Shown piece by piece: positions 1-10,660 of a DNA stretch of 64,000 nt. Made by a program: the position numbers and the translations under genes. Positions within the stretch are counted from its first letter, which is position 1, and each line of letters starts with the position of its first letter. Below the pieces are notes generated by a model. That model saw only the letters and a program-made list of their open reading frames with translations, made no database searches and was not told where the DNA came from. The DNA is from Pseudeuparius sepicola. Taxonomy: Eukaryota; Arthropoda; Insecta; Coleoptera; Anthribidae. Location of the stretch: contig OY987298.1 in NCBI GenBank assembly GCA_963920635.1, positions 58,693,949 through 58,757,948 of the forward strand, given 5' to 3'.

Positions 1-1756
1 CCTTGTTTCATTGTTTGGTTAGGTTACTTATAAATTTTATATCGGTTTTTGTACTAGGTACAACAAAAATGTACTAAATATTTAACAGAAATATCAAATA
101 AATATTTAACAGAATATCTCAATACGATGGCAACGTCTTTTAGACATTCTTGATGGGCTTGAATGTAGGATTCAATTAAGTACCTACGAGAAAATGCAAT
201 TTTAAAATCCTCAAATCCTTCCTTGTAATATTTTATTTCAAGAAATGTTTAAAAAATTGCATTAAGATCTGCCTAGCACTCAGCGGCGTTCAGAAAAAGC
301 AATTGCAAGCTTTTTCATCTAGACCAACCAAAGCGTCTTCTTTAAATAAAATGAGGATTTTACGATGATGCTCGATTTTGAATCATCTAGTAGGTACGTG
401 AAACCAATTTCCCGCTTGTTGATGATCTAAAGAAGCTAGCTATCAGAGGTGACATAAAATGCTTAATGTTTTAAAATTATTGTCGGCGCGTTCAAAAGAC
501 CATTCTCGTTTTAAAACTGAACATGACGAAAGATATTCTGTAGTACTTCGTAATCTGATACACTAATGGTTCTTGTTAGCGGTGCATTTGGGATCTGTCA
601 TTTTAATGATACAAATTTGAGAAGCTGACGAATGAACAAATGTGTCAATAAAGGGATTCAGGTTCTAATATGATGTTGGAACAACGGCAGGAACAACATG
701 TCGCCCAACGGCCGTGCGGATCGGATTGACAAGAATAAAAAGTCCTTGGCCCCACGTCGAAAATTGCTTTTAAAAAAAATTCTGCTTGATATTTTTTATT
801 TACTTGAAAAACGTTTTTTAGACAACTTTCCCGATGATGTTTTTATCTCAAAAGTAAGGAAATAATCGGACACATTTTATATGAAACACCATAATATGTA
901 TCTATAGGTACGGTTAGCGTCGCACGAAATCGAATGCTAAAAAACCATTTCCTTGGAATATTTCGATTCTGCGTTCTGACCTTTGGCAACGTCGCATTCG
1001 TCGGTCGCTTCGTCCCTAGGTCTGAGCTTAAATCCGTTGTTTGTTGAATGGATTTTGGGTATTATTACTCCAAAAGTCTCAAGAAAATGGCTTTACGTCG
1101 TTCCGTTTCATCTGACGCCAACTGTACCTAAGTAGAGGTTAACAATAAGAGCAAACATATTTTTAGTTTTCTACCACAATAATTATACTCCATACACTCG
1201 GTACACTCGTTAATTAATCCTCTTCGAGTTTAATAGTTTCAAAATAATTTTATGGATATAGTTAAATATACACTGAAACTAATTACATGTTTCGTTAACT
1301 TCCACTAAACTACTTGAAATTTCAAAATTAATTGATCTATGTTGCACTGTCAACACTTTAATGAGTACAATAGCACCATTTGGTTATTTAAAATTGTACA
1401 GTAGTATGAAATGATATTCCCTTTCCTAAAAAGAGGAAGTAAATAGGGCTAGAAGCAATTTAAGTTTAAAAACTTAGCGCCAGTGGGCTAAAAACTCATG
1501 AGTTTTTACTAGACAACAAATCCAATATAATAAAATTTACCATAGGATCTCCCTTGTTCCTTGCCACTACTGATAAATTCAATAAATTAAAATACGACAA
1601 ATAATTCAAGAACATCAGGACTTTCTTTGGGTCCCAAGTTTAGTGTTATTCCTACACGTAACCTCAACCTGTTTTCTCTTTTGTCAGATGTCAAATACAT
1701 AATTTCCTCCATAAACCTCCCATTAAAAATATTATTTCAATGGCATATTCAATAAA
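1..1756. other. AT-rich stretch, no gene recognised
   Basis: I see no convincing coding frame, RNA gene or complete element here. The reading frames are short and stop-rich on both strands. A faintly self-complementary stretch near 905-1010, with GCGTCGCACGAAAT facing CATTCGTCGGTCGC, may be an old inverted-repeat fragment, but the match is weak. Confidence 0.5.
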
Positions 1757-2228
1757 TGTAAAAGTTTTCTGCGCCAACATCCTGATATTTATATTGTTAG
1801 AAGTGACAAGGGAAATGTTACGGTTGCTATGCAGGAATATGTTGACAAGTGCAGTGAGTTGTTAATGAGTGATGATCAATATTATAAAAAGCTTAGGCAT
1901 AACCTTACTACAATTATATATCAAAATAAAGCTAATAAGTTGGTCACGGAACTTTCAAATTTTTCTTTTTTATCAGATGTCGAGGCGAGAATGCTTAAGG
2001 ACAGGGACGGATGGGACGGTCGGGCAGTCGGGCAAATGCCCGAAGGGCCGGTCGCAATCGGGCCGACTTGGGCCGGCCTGGACAGCTAGCGGGCATACGG
2101 CATACGCAAAATATCAAAATAATCATCACCGCGGCCGCAGCGCAGTCAACGATGACGCGACGTCCCTATGCCCAATCCGGCCCTTTCTTCCCTTCCTAAT
2201 ATATTCCAAGGGGCATCTTCTGCTTTGG

Positions 2229-2307
2229 CTTCTACATATCAGTACATTTTGGCATTGCCTATTTCTCAAGTTGAATGTGAGTAGTCGTTTTCAACATTAA
2301 AATACAG
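2229..2307 (+). pseudogene. hAT transposase C-terminal (dimerisation) remnant
   Basis: On the plus strand the stretch reads LALPISQVECE, one stop codon (TAG), then SFSTLKY. This matches the conserved hAT C-terminal dimerisation block, in which the glutamate of the ECERSF-type motif is the third catalytic acid. Only about 25 codons survive before the foldback element begins at about 2329. It supports assigning the enclosing element to hAT independently of its ends and target duplication. Confidence 0.7.
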
Positions 2308-2328
2308 TGTGAATACAGTGTGTCACTG

Positions 2329-3395
2329 TAGAAATCTATGAAGAGCCGGGTAAAATTTATCATATATTTTTTTAGATCCACCTAGAGGAAGGTATTTCAC
2401 ACTATTTCGACTGGGTTATTATTCCATGGATAACTATGTTTTTTTAAACGAACAATTTTCAGAATGTTAGGCATTCTTTTAAGAATAAAATGGATGGTGG
2501 CCATAGCTCAAAACCTTTTGTACAAAATATCAGTACTCTAAGTTATATAGGGCATTCACAAAGTAGGGCCAGATTTTCCAGAGTACCCTGTATAAACCAC
2601 AGGGCACAGGTTGGTGATTTTTTTTTGCAAATCGATTAAGCTTTGTCTGAGGTATTATTGTACCTATAGCTAGTCTAGCTCATACACGGTGTTCGTAAAA
2701 AATCAAATTTGATGAAATCATGTATTTAAAAAATATTTAAAGAAAAAATTAGGGATTCTACTGCATTATGTCGATGGAAAACATACTTGATTTTAACATT
2801 TCCTAACAATTGGAGGCATCATCCACCATCCTTAATTATGATTTATTCATCAACATATCACATATCAATCAAATCAGGTGTGCCATGAATGGAATGCCAT
2901 GAAAACAAAAACAAAGCTTCTACATTTTTGACAGTTACCTAGGAGGGGCCTAATGTAAAATCCATTTTTTTGATAATTTTTTTAATAAATGATTTTTTTG
3001 TCAAATTTGATTTTTTTGCGAACACCCTGTATGAGCTAGACTGGCTATACTACGTACATACAATAATACCTCAGGCAAAGTTAATCGATTAACAAAAAAA
3101 CATTTCCAACCTGTGCCTTGTGGTTTATACAGGGTACTCTGGAAAATCTAATTTTTTTGAATTTTTTCCCCACTTTGTGAACTTTGTATAACTTAAGAGT
3201 ACCTACTGATATTTTGTACAAAGGGTTTTGAGCTATAGCCAATTCGATGGCACCATCAATTTCATTCTTAAAAGAATGGCTAATATGATATTCTGAAAAT
3301 TGGTTATTTAAAAAAACATAGTTAGCCATGGAATAATCAATCATCCAATCAAAATAGTAGTGTCTGTGAGATATCTTCACAGATTTCTAGAGTGT
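2329..3395. repeat. Foldback element nested in the hAT element
   Basis: Two long arms, about 2329-2700 and 3010-3395, are inverted copies of each other. Examples are the CAGAGTACCCTGTATAAACC block at 2579 facing GGTTTATACAGGGTACTCTG at 3122, and ACACGGTGTTCG at 2685 facing CGAACACCCTGTA at 3019. The left arm has an extra block of about 50 bp near its outer end. Open frames in the arms are by-products of the repeat. The outer arms seem to enclose an inner pair that starts with the ACACCCTGTAT motif, so this may be two nested events. Confidence 0.7.
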
Positions 3396-4749
3396 TCACA
3401 ACCAAACGCGGACATACTGTAGATTACAAGATACTAGATTAGAGCCTTTTATGATAGTGAATATAGAGAAAGCTTATTTTTAAATCAAATTGATAATGAA
3501 GAAGTTTTTTTTAAGTATAAAATATATGTTTTCTCAACGGCAGCTACCCCTCGACACTGCAATCTGTTGCATGCGCCCCACGTTTTTCGAATCTTTATGC
3601 GGCTAGGAGAAATTTTATTTTTTGGTCGTTTTTTTTATTATTTTATACTTTTTAGTCCTTTTTAAAAACGTGGTATATTAAAATAATATATTTAAATTTT
3701 ATTATTTTCTGCTTTTTAGTCTTGTTTGAAATTTTGCAATCGATTTTAAACATCTTGATGATTATGACAGAGACCTGTGGCAAATTTCAGGTTTATTAAT
3801 TAATTCCAGATCCTTCTTACTTACCAATGCATGTGCTTATCTGTTGACAAATTTCCATTAGTCAAATATCTTTATTTATTAGGTATTCATTCAGTTTATA
3901 GTAACAAATAACATATTAATAATATGTAGTATATACCCATTAATTATGCATTGTTATCCTGGTCTGAGTTATGTTTAAAGTTTCAAGTCTCTAACTCATC
4001 GGAAAATTAGTTTATAATCGATTGCAAAATTTGACGAACAGACGAACAGGAGGAAAAGAAAGCGAGTTAATACAAACGTGGTAAAAAGCATTAATTTATT
4101 AAATCAAACAATAGATCTAGTCTAGTTTGTCATTTTTATGTTATTTTTGTATTACAGAGAATACGGCTGTTTTAATTTTTGGTGTTTTTTAGTTTTTGGT
4201 GAAGAATTTATTTTTATTATATGTAAGTATATAATATCCAAATAAAAATAAACCTGCCTTTTATTGAAACATATCTTATTGGGCCGGAACGACTAAACTT
4301 CCCGGGCCGGTTGACCCTACCCCATCCGTCCCTGCTTAAGGACAGCTCTGTGGCTCTCACCGAACTATTTCTAGGCGCTACCCAAGATACACAAGCCTAC
4401 TCTGTCCACGAGACCTATAATTTCTTCTATCGATTCTCCCAATGGAAACTTGTCACGTATTTTAACGGATATTCTAATTATATCATACAATTTTTATAAC
4501 AACTATAATTTAAAAGATTCTTTTGCCTTTTGCACCTTTATTAATTAATTCCAACTACATCCCACGTACGTTCTAGTGACCTCTGATGTAGTTTCACTTT
4601 TTACTAATTTACCATTGCATGTCGTGGAGCTCAGTATCTCTAGGCACTGGGATGATAATAATATATCACCTAACCGCAGTTGTGATTTGGATATGTTTAT
4701 GAAGATCCTGAGGTACATCTTCGACTCAATTTTTTTGATATTTAATGAT

Positions 4750-5841
4750 ATACGGGTGTTTCTAAATTATGATGCCAACGTAATATGACAGATAGGAAAT
4801 GTCATTTTAAACAAAAAGTTTCCTATAAACATGGGTCCTAAAATGAACAATGAGAAAGTTACGGGGTGATAAAAGTACAGTTTGAAGAACATATTTTTGG
4901 CAATAACTTCTACAGAAGTTGTACAATTGAAATGAAACTTGGTGCAGTCCTTTAGTAACTGAAGTGCAACAATTTTGTGTAAAAACAATTTATTCCCATC
5001 GACCAGAGACGGAGGGGCGGGGTAGCACAATGTGTTTTATACTCATAACTTTTTTGAGGTTATCTTTTTGGTCTCGCAGGTTCATCATTTTAGTGCATCT
5101 TTTCATTTTGATATTATGAAATCGGCAAAATGTGCCCCAAAACACATGTTAACTCCAAAATTCTAAAAATAATATTATCGCCTACCGCATTTAAATGTTT
5201 TACAGATGAATTGTACGTTCAAAATTAAGAAAAAATGCCTAATGGATATTGAGTAAAACATCACTGGTTTTCCTGAAATATGGATTTCCAAATGTTGTCG
5301 AGTTCAATCCATTCCATTTTGAAGGAGAAAATATTTTGTGATACATAGTTCATAGGGAATTTTTTGTCACTTTAAATGGTACAATTATTTTGTAAAATTT
5401 GAAACCGGTAGTTGAAAATTTTATTTTTCGAATTTTGGAGTTATCAGGTGTTTTGGGGCACATTTTGCCGATTTCAACGCAAACGGTTGATTTTATCGTT
5501 ATGAAACAAGATTACCCTTTTATCGCAAAATAAAAAGGGGCACTAAAATGATGAACCTGCGAGACCAAAAAGATAACCTCAAAAAGTTATGAGTATAAAA
5601 CCCATTGTGCTACCCCGCCCCTTATCCTCTGGTTGATGAGAATAAATGGTTTATACACAAAATTGCTGCACCTTAGTTACTAAAGAACTACACCAAGTTT
5701 CATTTAAATTGCATAACTTCTGTAGACGTTTTTTCGATAAATATACCATTTATCATCCTGTAACTTTCTTAAGATGCATTTTCGGACCCATGTTTATAGG
5801 AAACTTTTTGTTCGAAATATATAATTTAGAAACACCTTGTA
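4750..5841. repeat. Foldback element, about 540-bp arms, in the Penelope-like RT
   Basis: The left end ATACGGGTGTTTCTAAATTAT and the right end ATAATTTAGAAACACCTTGTAT are inverted partners. Matching inverted blocks run inward over about 540 bp on each side, for example CTCATAACTTTTTTGAGGTT at 5042 against its complement near 5575-5593, and the CCCCAAAACAC block at 5131 against GTGTTTTGGGG at 5449. The flanks join into one reading frame of the Penelope-like RT once it is removed, which fixes the boundaries to within a few bases. TA or TATA is the likely target. No transposase is encoded. Confidence 0.75.
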
Positions 5842-6768
5842 TATTATAAACAGGTTTTTGGTACCCCGATGGGTTCCCTAATTTCATCTATCCTTGCTAA
5901 TTTTGTTCTTGATGATCTCATTGAGGCTTGTTTGACCGAGATACCCTTTAATACCCCGTTCGTCAAAAGATACGTTGATGACTTAATATGTATATCTACT
6001 TGCCTTACCTCGTGAGCACATAGACGAGACTCTCAATTTGTTCAATCCTTACAACCAGCACTTACAGTTCACTTGTGAAATGGAGTCGAACAAAAATTTC
6101 TTACTTAGATGTTAGAGTCCACAGACACGAGAACAACATCTTAACCACTGAGTGGTACAGAAAGCCATGCCAACCACCCTTATAGAATGAAAATGAATTG
6201 CGTTCTTGCAATGAAAAGGAGGGTTTTAGAACTATCGCATAAAAAATACAGGGCTGAGGGTTTGACCAGGCTCAGGGACATCTTTCTGGAAAATTCATAC
6301 CCACTTAAATTACTTAATGAACTAATATTCAGTACACAGCTTAGAAACCAACCTACTGTTAATACTCCTCAACCCCAACAAACGGGTGTTTTCCAGTGGT
6401 TAGTAGATATTTCTCTTCCCCTTTTATCAACTGTTTAACACACAAAATTTTGAATGTTTTCAAAAGTCATAGATATGTAAGGTTTGGACTGAGTAACATT
6501 AATCACATTAACCAATTTTTTTTAGGGAGAATGGGGGATGTGTTACGAAGTTACGAATTTTTAGAGTAGGAACCTATTGTTCTTTTGTTTTATACCGCAA
6601 TCTGTACTATTTTGTGCTGCCGAGGCCGAGGAGAGCATCGTTCGTGTAGTCCGTGTAATTACGTTTATTTAACTTTGGGGATTATTTCCGGCTAAGAGTC
6701 ACCAGAAACTAAATTCATTTATTTACTGAGAGGGGTAGGGACACCGCATATTATAACGATGAGCCAAG

Positions 6769-7812
6769 GATAGACGTAACTAGGTCGTATTTTTAGGGGA
6801 GTGATCAGGACCGGCTCAAGATTTTGCGGGGCCGGGTGCCGCATGAAAATTCGTGGCCCCGACAAGGAATTATTCAATCCATTAAGAAGAAATTTTTGAA
6901 AGTCGGTACGCTACTTACAAAGGTATATTTTTTACAAGTAATTCTGTAAAATGGTAGGCCGGGGCTACGAGTTTGGATCACTTCTGTGACGTATATAGGA
7001 ATTAATTTCGAGTGGTGGAGGGACAATTTTTGTGTCTTTTTTTAAACAAGGGCATTTAAAATAGTTCTAAAAAATGAGCCGCAGGCGAAATTTTTTAAAA
7101 ATTTGATGAAAAATTACATAAAATTAGTCGGAAATCCCAATATCTTCAAATTTACAAGCTGGAGTGAATATTTTCAAATTCCGAAATGGGTTCGGTCCCG
7201 CCCTTCTAAATACGTTACTGATTGGATCACCCTGTACCACCCTTGATGTGCCACACCCAAAAACGTTAATTTTAAGGCTTCAAAAAATAATGTATAGGTC
7301 TATCATCTTTAATTCATTTAACATTATGAAAAAGTAGAGGTTTCCGAGTAGAAACCAGAGAAGAAATGTTGGGAATGTCTGCTATTTTGTGATGCAAGAT
7401 TATTTACATAGTACATATTATAACGAAACAACAATACACTGGATGAATAACAAAACAAAAGTCTGGAGTCTGGCACATCAAAAGTACATTCTCCGACGCC
7501 CATCTCGTCTCTCTTTCTCTCGGCAGCAGGCACGGTGTGTTCGCTATCGCTTGCGCGTTTAAATTTCAGTCGGATTTTGTGGGGGCACAAGGCGCAAGAT
7601 TCCGCAAGAGCAAGCCATTCGTCGAAACTGGTGAATTTAAAAAGGCGCGTGCGGTGTTCACCATGTTGTGTACGTCGCGTTGTCAGAATGTTATAGATCT
7701 ATTCTGTTTACGAGAAGCATAATATCTTCGCATATCCTTTACATTTTAGGGAGGGCTAATAGACATGTAGGGGGGGCTAAGCCCCCCCTAGCCCCCCCTA
7801 GTTACGTCTATG
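6769..7812. mobile_element. hAT-type derivative, TSD GAGCCAAG
   Basis: The left end ATAGACGTAACTAGG (from 6770) is the inverse of CCTAGTTACGTCTAT near 7797-7811. GAGCCAAG flanks the element exactly on both sides (6761-6768 and 7813-7820). Next to the right end is a run of G followed by CTAAG and a run of C, a small hairpin shared in style with other hAT ends in this window. No transposase fragment was recognised. The interior holds a second repeat (6806-7243) and a moderately GC-rich segment, 7480-7700, of unknown origin. Confidence 0.8.
6806..7243. repeat. Truncated copy of a CAGGNCCGGCTCAAG MITE
   Basis: This segment starts with CAGGACCGGCTCAAG and is similar over about 430 bp to 21307-21750, including the shared GGAATTATT.AATCCATTAAGAA stretch, CCGCAGGCGAA and the CCCGCCCTT end block. 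The right terminus present in the 21.3-kb copy is missing here. It lies inside the hAT element at 6769-7812. The family is probably a non-autonomous hAT. Confidence 0.6.
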
Positions 7813-7820
7813 GAGCCAAG

Positions 7821-8519
7821 TAATATTCTCAATGTACTTTTCCTGTTTCTAGATATCTAGAATAAAACGTACATATTTACAAATTTTGTTCAAAACAACG
7901 AGGTTAGCAGATCTTTCACCAAAGGATAAATATATTATAAACTAGGACCAGACTTAGGAAGAAGTGGTCAAGTAAATAACTCGAATTTACAAAAAAGGTA
8001 AAGCAGCGTAAAAAAATTGTCATGGGATTTCTATAGTTAATAAAATTACTTGCACTACGCTTATAATAATTTTGTGATGTCACAAAAGTAAAATACCAAT
8101 CTCTTTCTAGAACTCACATTTAACAAAAAATTAAATTATAAAATATTTCGGTGGATTATATTGACAATAGGTACCTATACTTATTATTTATTATATTGGT
8201 GTGGTAGTTCTAAAGGTGTCGTCTGTCGAACAGTGTGTAAAAATACAGGGTGTCCCAAAAAAGGAGGTCAACCCGTTAACCCTAGATTCTTGAGGCCAAA
8301 ATATGTCGATTTCGTTATTGGTAAATTTCTGAAAAACGCTTCTTTTAAAAAATACAGGGTGTAAAATTTGAAATTTAAAAATCTTTCTTTACGATATAAT
8401 CCACAGTTTTGGAAGTATCGAGTTGAAATTTGGTACGAATTTGTAGCACCTATTTATATTTAAATATACCCCTAAATTATAGTCACGATTACTCTAAAAA
8501 AAAAAGAAAATTGGGGGGT
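7821..8519. other. AT-rich interval with an orphan TACAGGGTGT end
   Basis: No gene is recognised. ATACAGGGTGTCCCAAAAAA at about 8244 and ACAGGGTGT at 8353 are typical outer ends of the small inverted-repeat elements found across the window, but no partner arm is evident. The gypsy retrotransposon begins directly after this stretch, and the last four bases, GGGT, are duplicated at its far side. Confidence 0.5.
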
Positions 8520-10508
8520 TGCCACGTAATTTTTACGGTCGAAGGACGGGTTTATTTATTTATTTTTAAGTTAATAGATTCAAGAGGTACTTCCCGATTT
8601 TGGCCTACCCAGCTAACTCACTCCACGGCAGAGTGGCGTGGGTTAACTTACAAACAAAATAAGGGACTTATAAAATGGCGCCACCCGTTTTCTCTAACAT
8701 GGCCTTAGAAACAGGAGAGTACTTTTGATGTTCAATTCAAAACGGGAAATGCAGTTATCAACAAAATAAAAAAAGGTCTATAAGTTTAACAATATGAAAT
8801 AATAATTTATTTAAACAAGCAGGAATAGTAATTGCACAGCCAACAAATTATGATAAAAAAAAGGTAAATATCACAGCCTCTCAAAAATAGAAATAATTAT
8901 TATTGATCTTAAATCAAGCATTAAATGGGAAAACTCTTTATACGAATGTTAAAAATATTAATATATGGAAAAAGGGGTAGGTACGTGGTATAATATTATA
9001 CCCCGCTTACAGGTTTTTGGTATCAAAACCAGAGTTACGTAATTAAATTGAGATCGTTACAGTGCGGCTCATAAAAAAAAACGTTAAAAGAGATAATAAT
9101 AATTGGAATGGACTTGCCAATTGATAGATTCTCCACCAGGCGAATCAGGCTCCACCGAAGGTGTTGCGTAATTGTCCAGTTACCAGGAGTAGCGGGTAAG
9201 GTGATGACTCTCGCAAATCGCCGACGCAGATGGTGAGTTACTCCCACGGAGTACTCCGCAACGTACTAATTATTTAAGGTAAAAGTACGACCACGTGGTG
9301 GTTGGGACACACTGTACAAGTGGTTTGGTTTTTGTTGTACAATAAAAAAAAGGCCTAAAACAAAACCAAAAGGACCCGAATTAGATACTCGCCTTGGCCC
9401 TTGGAAAAACACATCTTTCAGTGCATAAAATGAATAAGGTCGCTTACCGTGGGTGGTGATGGCCTTTGATGGTTGATGATTAGGAACTCGAACTCCCTTT
9501 GTTTGTTTGCAAACTACCTTCTAAAAGAACCGACAAAATCGTCGCTGGATCACAAAATCAGAATTTGAAGGGTTTGCTAGGGGTTTCTTTAAAAATCGGC
9601 AAAAATGCCATAAGCTTAAAAATGGCTCCTCAGCCAGCAAGCGTAGAACGAAGAAAGACAGAGTCAGGAACAAGTCCATGTATAAAAAAAACCACCTCAA
9701 GCCAAAAACGCGGGATCACGATTTAGGGACTTTTAATGCGGAACCGGAACCATGAGTGGTACCGTGAACATGGTTTTGACATCTGAAAGTGACAGTGAAG
9801 GCTGTCATATGTCAATCAAAGTTATTGACATATAAGTTACAGCTTATTTATTTATATTTTCCATCGGTTCCGGGAAATCCTACAAGAAAATCGTGATCCA
9901 TAGCATGCTTGCACAAAAGATATGTGATGATTTTAGAAAAGAAGTATGCTTTGCCAAGGTAAGCACCCAGAGGTATCCTTTTGTTTTTCTATAATTACTT
10001 AGGTATGCATAGGAGATGGCTTTTGTATGAATATTGTGTGAATTTAAGTTAAGTTGATATTACAAAGGGAGACTGCGTATATATTTAGATAGTAATAGCT
10101 TGATATAGATATTTATTATATATATACTTTTCTAATAAAATTATGATTTGTTTTTAAGTTGGCCGATGTTCGACGAGGTTCCAAGGCAGCGATAGAAAAC
10201 AAGCACAGTAGGCAACCCAAACTACACTAAAATATGATTTGGATATGCAGCGCAAAGCGTTCCCAAACCGCGCCAGTGAATATTGTGAATACAACAGATG
10301 GTAAGCAAGGGCAAAATAGCAGATTTTGGAGGTATTGTTTTATTGTTTTCTCTTTCTTTCCAGATACGGATTTACTAAGGATCGGATGGTACAATAATTA
10401 TTGTAAGAATAAACTAGAATTGTAGATAATTGATTTTAAATAAATAGCCATCTGTTTATTCACTAGAAAAAGAAGATACTCTGTTTTGAAATTTTTAAAT
10501 ACGTTACA
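8520..10508 (-). repeat. 3' LTR of the gypsy element (1989 bp)
   Basis: The plus strand starts TGCCACGTAATTTTTACGG and ends AAATACGTTACA, matching 17137-18905. It contains about 220 bp (roughly 9066-9287) that the other LTR lacks. The deletion join in the other copy lies between two short similar stretches, GTGCG and GTACG, which suggests a microhomology deletion there. On the plus strand, antisense to gag-pol, it carries two intron-like structures (9959-10158 and 10301-10363) and AATAAA at 10408. Confidence 0.95.
9905..10230 (+). other. Antisense two-exon reading frame inside the LTR
   Basis: On the strand opposite gag-pol, an ATG at 9905 opens 18 codons ending exactly at a strong donor (AAG followed by GTAAGC at 9959). 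A pyrimidine-rich acceptor ends at 10158. The frame continues for 23 codons to TAA at 10228-10230, giving about 41 residues. A second donor/acceptor pair follows at 10301 and 10363. The same structure is present in the other LTR. This could be a real antisense transcript or chance. No homology is recognised. Confidence 0.35.
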
Positions 10509-10525
10509 ACACCCCCCTTTCCCGG
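10509..10525 (-). other. Polypurine tract of the gypsy element
   Basis: On the minus strand the bases just before the 3' LTR read as a purine run, GGGAAAGGGGGG followed by TGT. This is the expected position and composition for the plus-strand DNA primer in LTR retrotransposon replication. Confidence 0.75.
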
Positions 10526-10660
10526 AAAAAGTTTCCACGAAACTTTCGATTAATTTCATCCAGAGGCTTCAATTTAAGAGAAAAACACATATATAAAAAA
10601 GTACGGTGCATATAGTTAACAAAATAATAGCAAACAAAAAAAATCAATATGTGTCTGCTG

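Larger units (their letters stand above)
2002..4334. mobile_element. hAT-type element, non-autonomous, TSD CTTAAGGA
   Basis: The ends are inverted copies of CAGGGACGGATGGG, at 2002 on the left and ending at 4334 on the right. The 8 bp CTTAAGGA stands immediately outside both ends (1994-2001 and 4335-4342). An 8-bp duplication with a CAGGG terminus is the hAT signature. The element sits inside the Penelope-like RT reading frame. It retains a piece of transposase C-terminus near 2229-2307 and was itself invaded by a foldback element at about 2329-3395. The remaining interior, 3400-4300, is AT-rich with no open frame worth calling. Confidence 0.85.
1781..6540 (+). pseudogene. Penelope-like element reverse transcriptase, split by two insertions
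   Basis: Three collinear pieces of one Penelope-like reverse transcriptase are visible. The first (1781-2001) carries an RSDKGNVTVAM start typical of the region upstream of the RT core, followed by EYVDKC. The second (4335-4749) carries DVVSLFTNLPL, the hallmark aspartate-containing RT motif of this class, then FDSIFLIFNDI. The third (about 5842-6540) resumes with YKQVFGTPMGS, contains ISSILANFVLDDL and then KRYVDDLI, which holds the YxDD catalytic pair. The reading is later broken by stops and shifts around 6012-6180 and continues in an open stretch to 6438. The GIY-YIG endonuclease expected at the C-terminus was not found. The first gap is filled by a hAT element with an exact 8-bp duplication and the second by a foldback element, so the retroelement was there first. 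It is inactive. Confidence 0.8.

Noticed and set aside
3081..3380. A 99-residue minus-strand open frame
   Set aside because: It is the right arm of a foldback element; the left arm carries the same sequence inverted with breaks.
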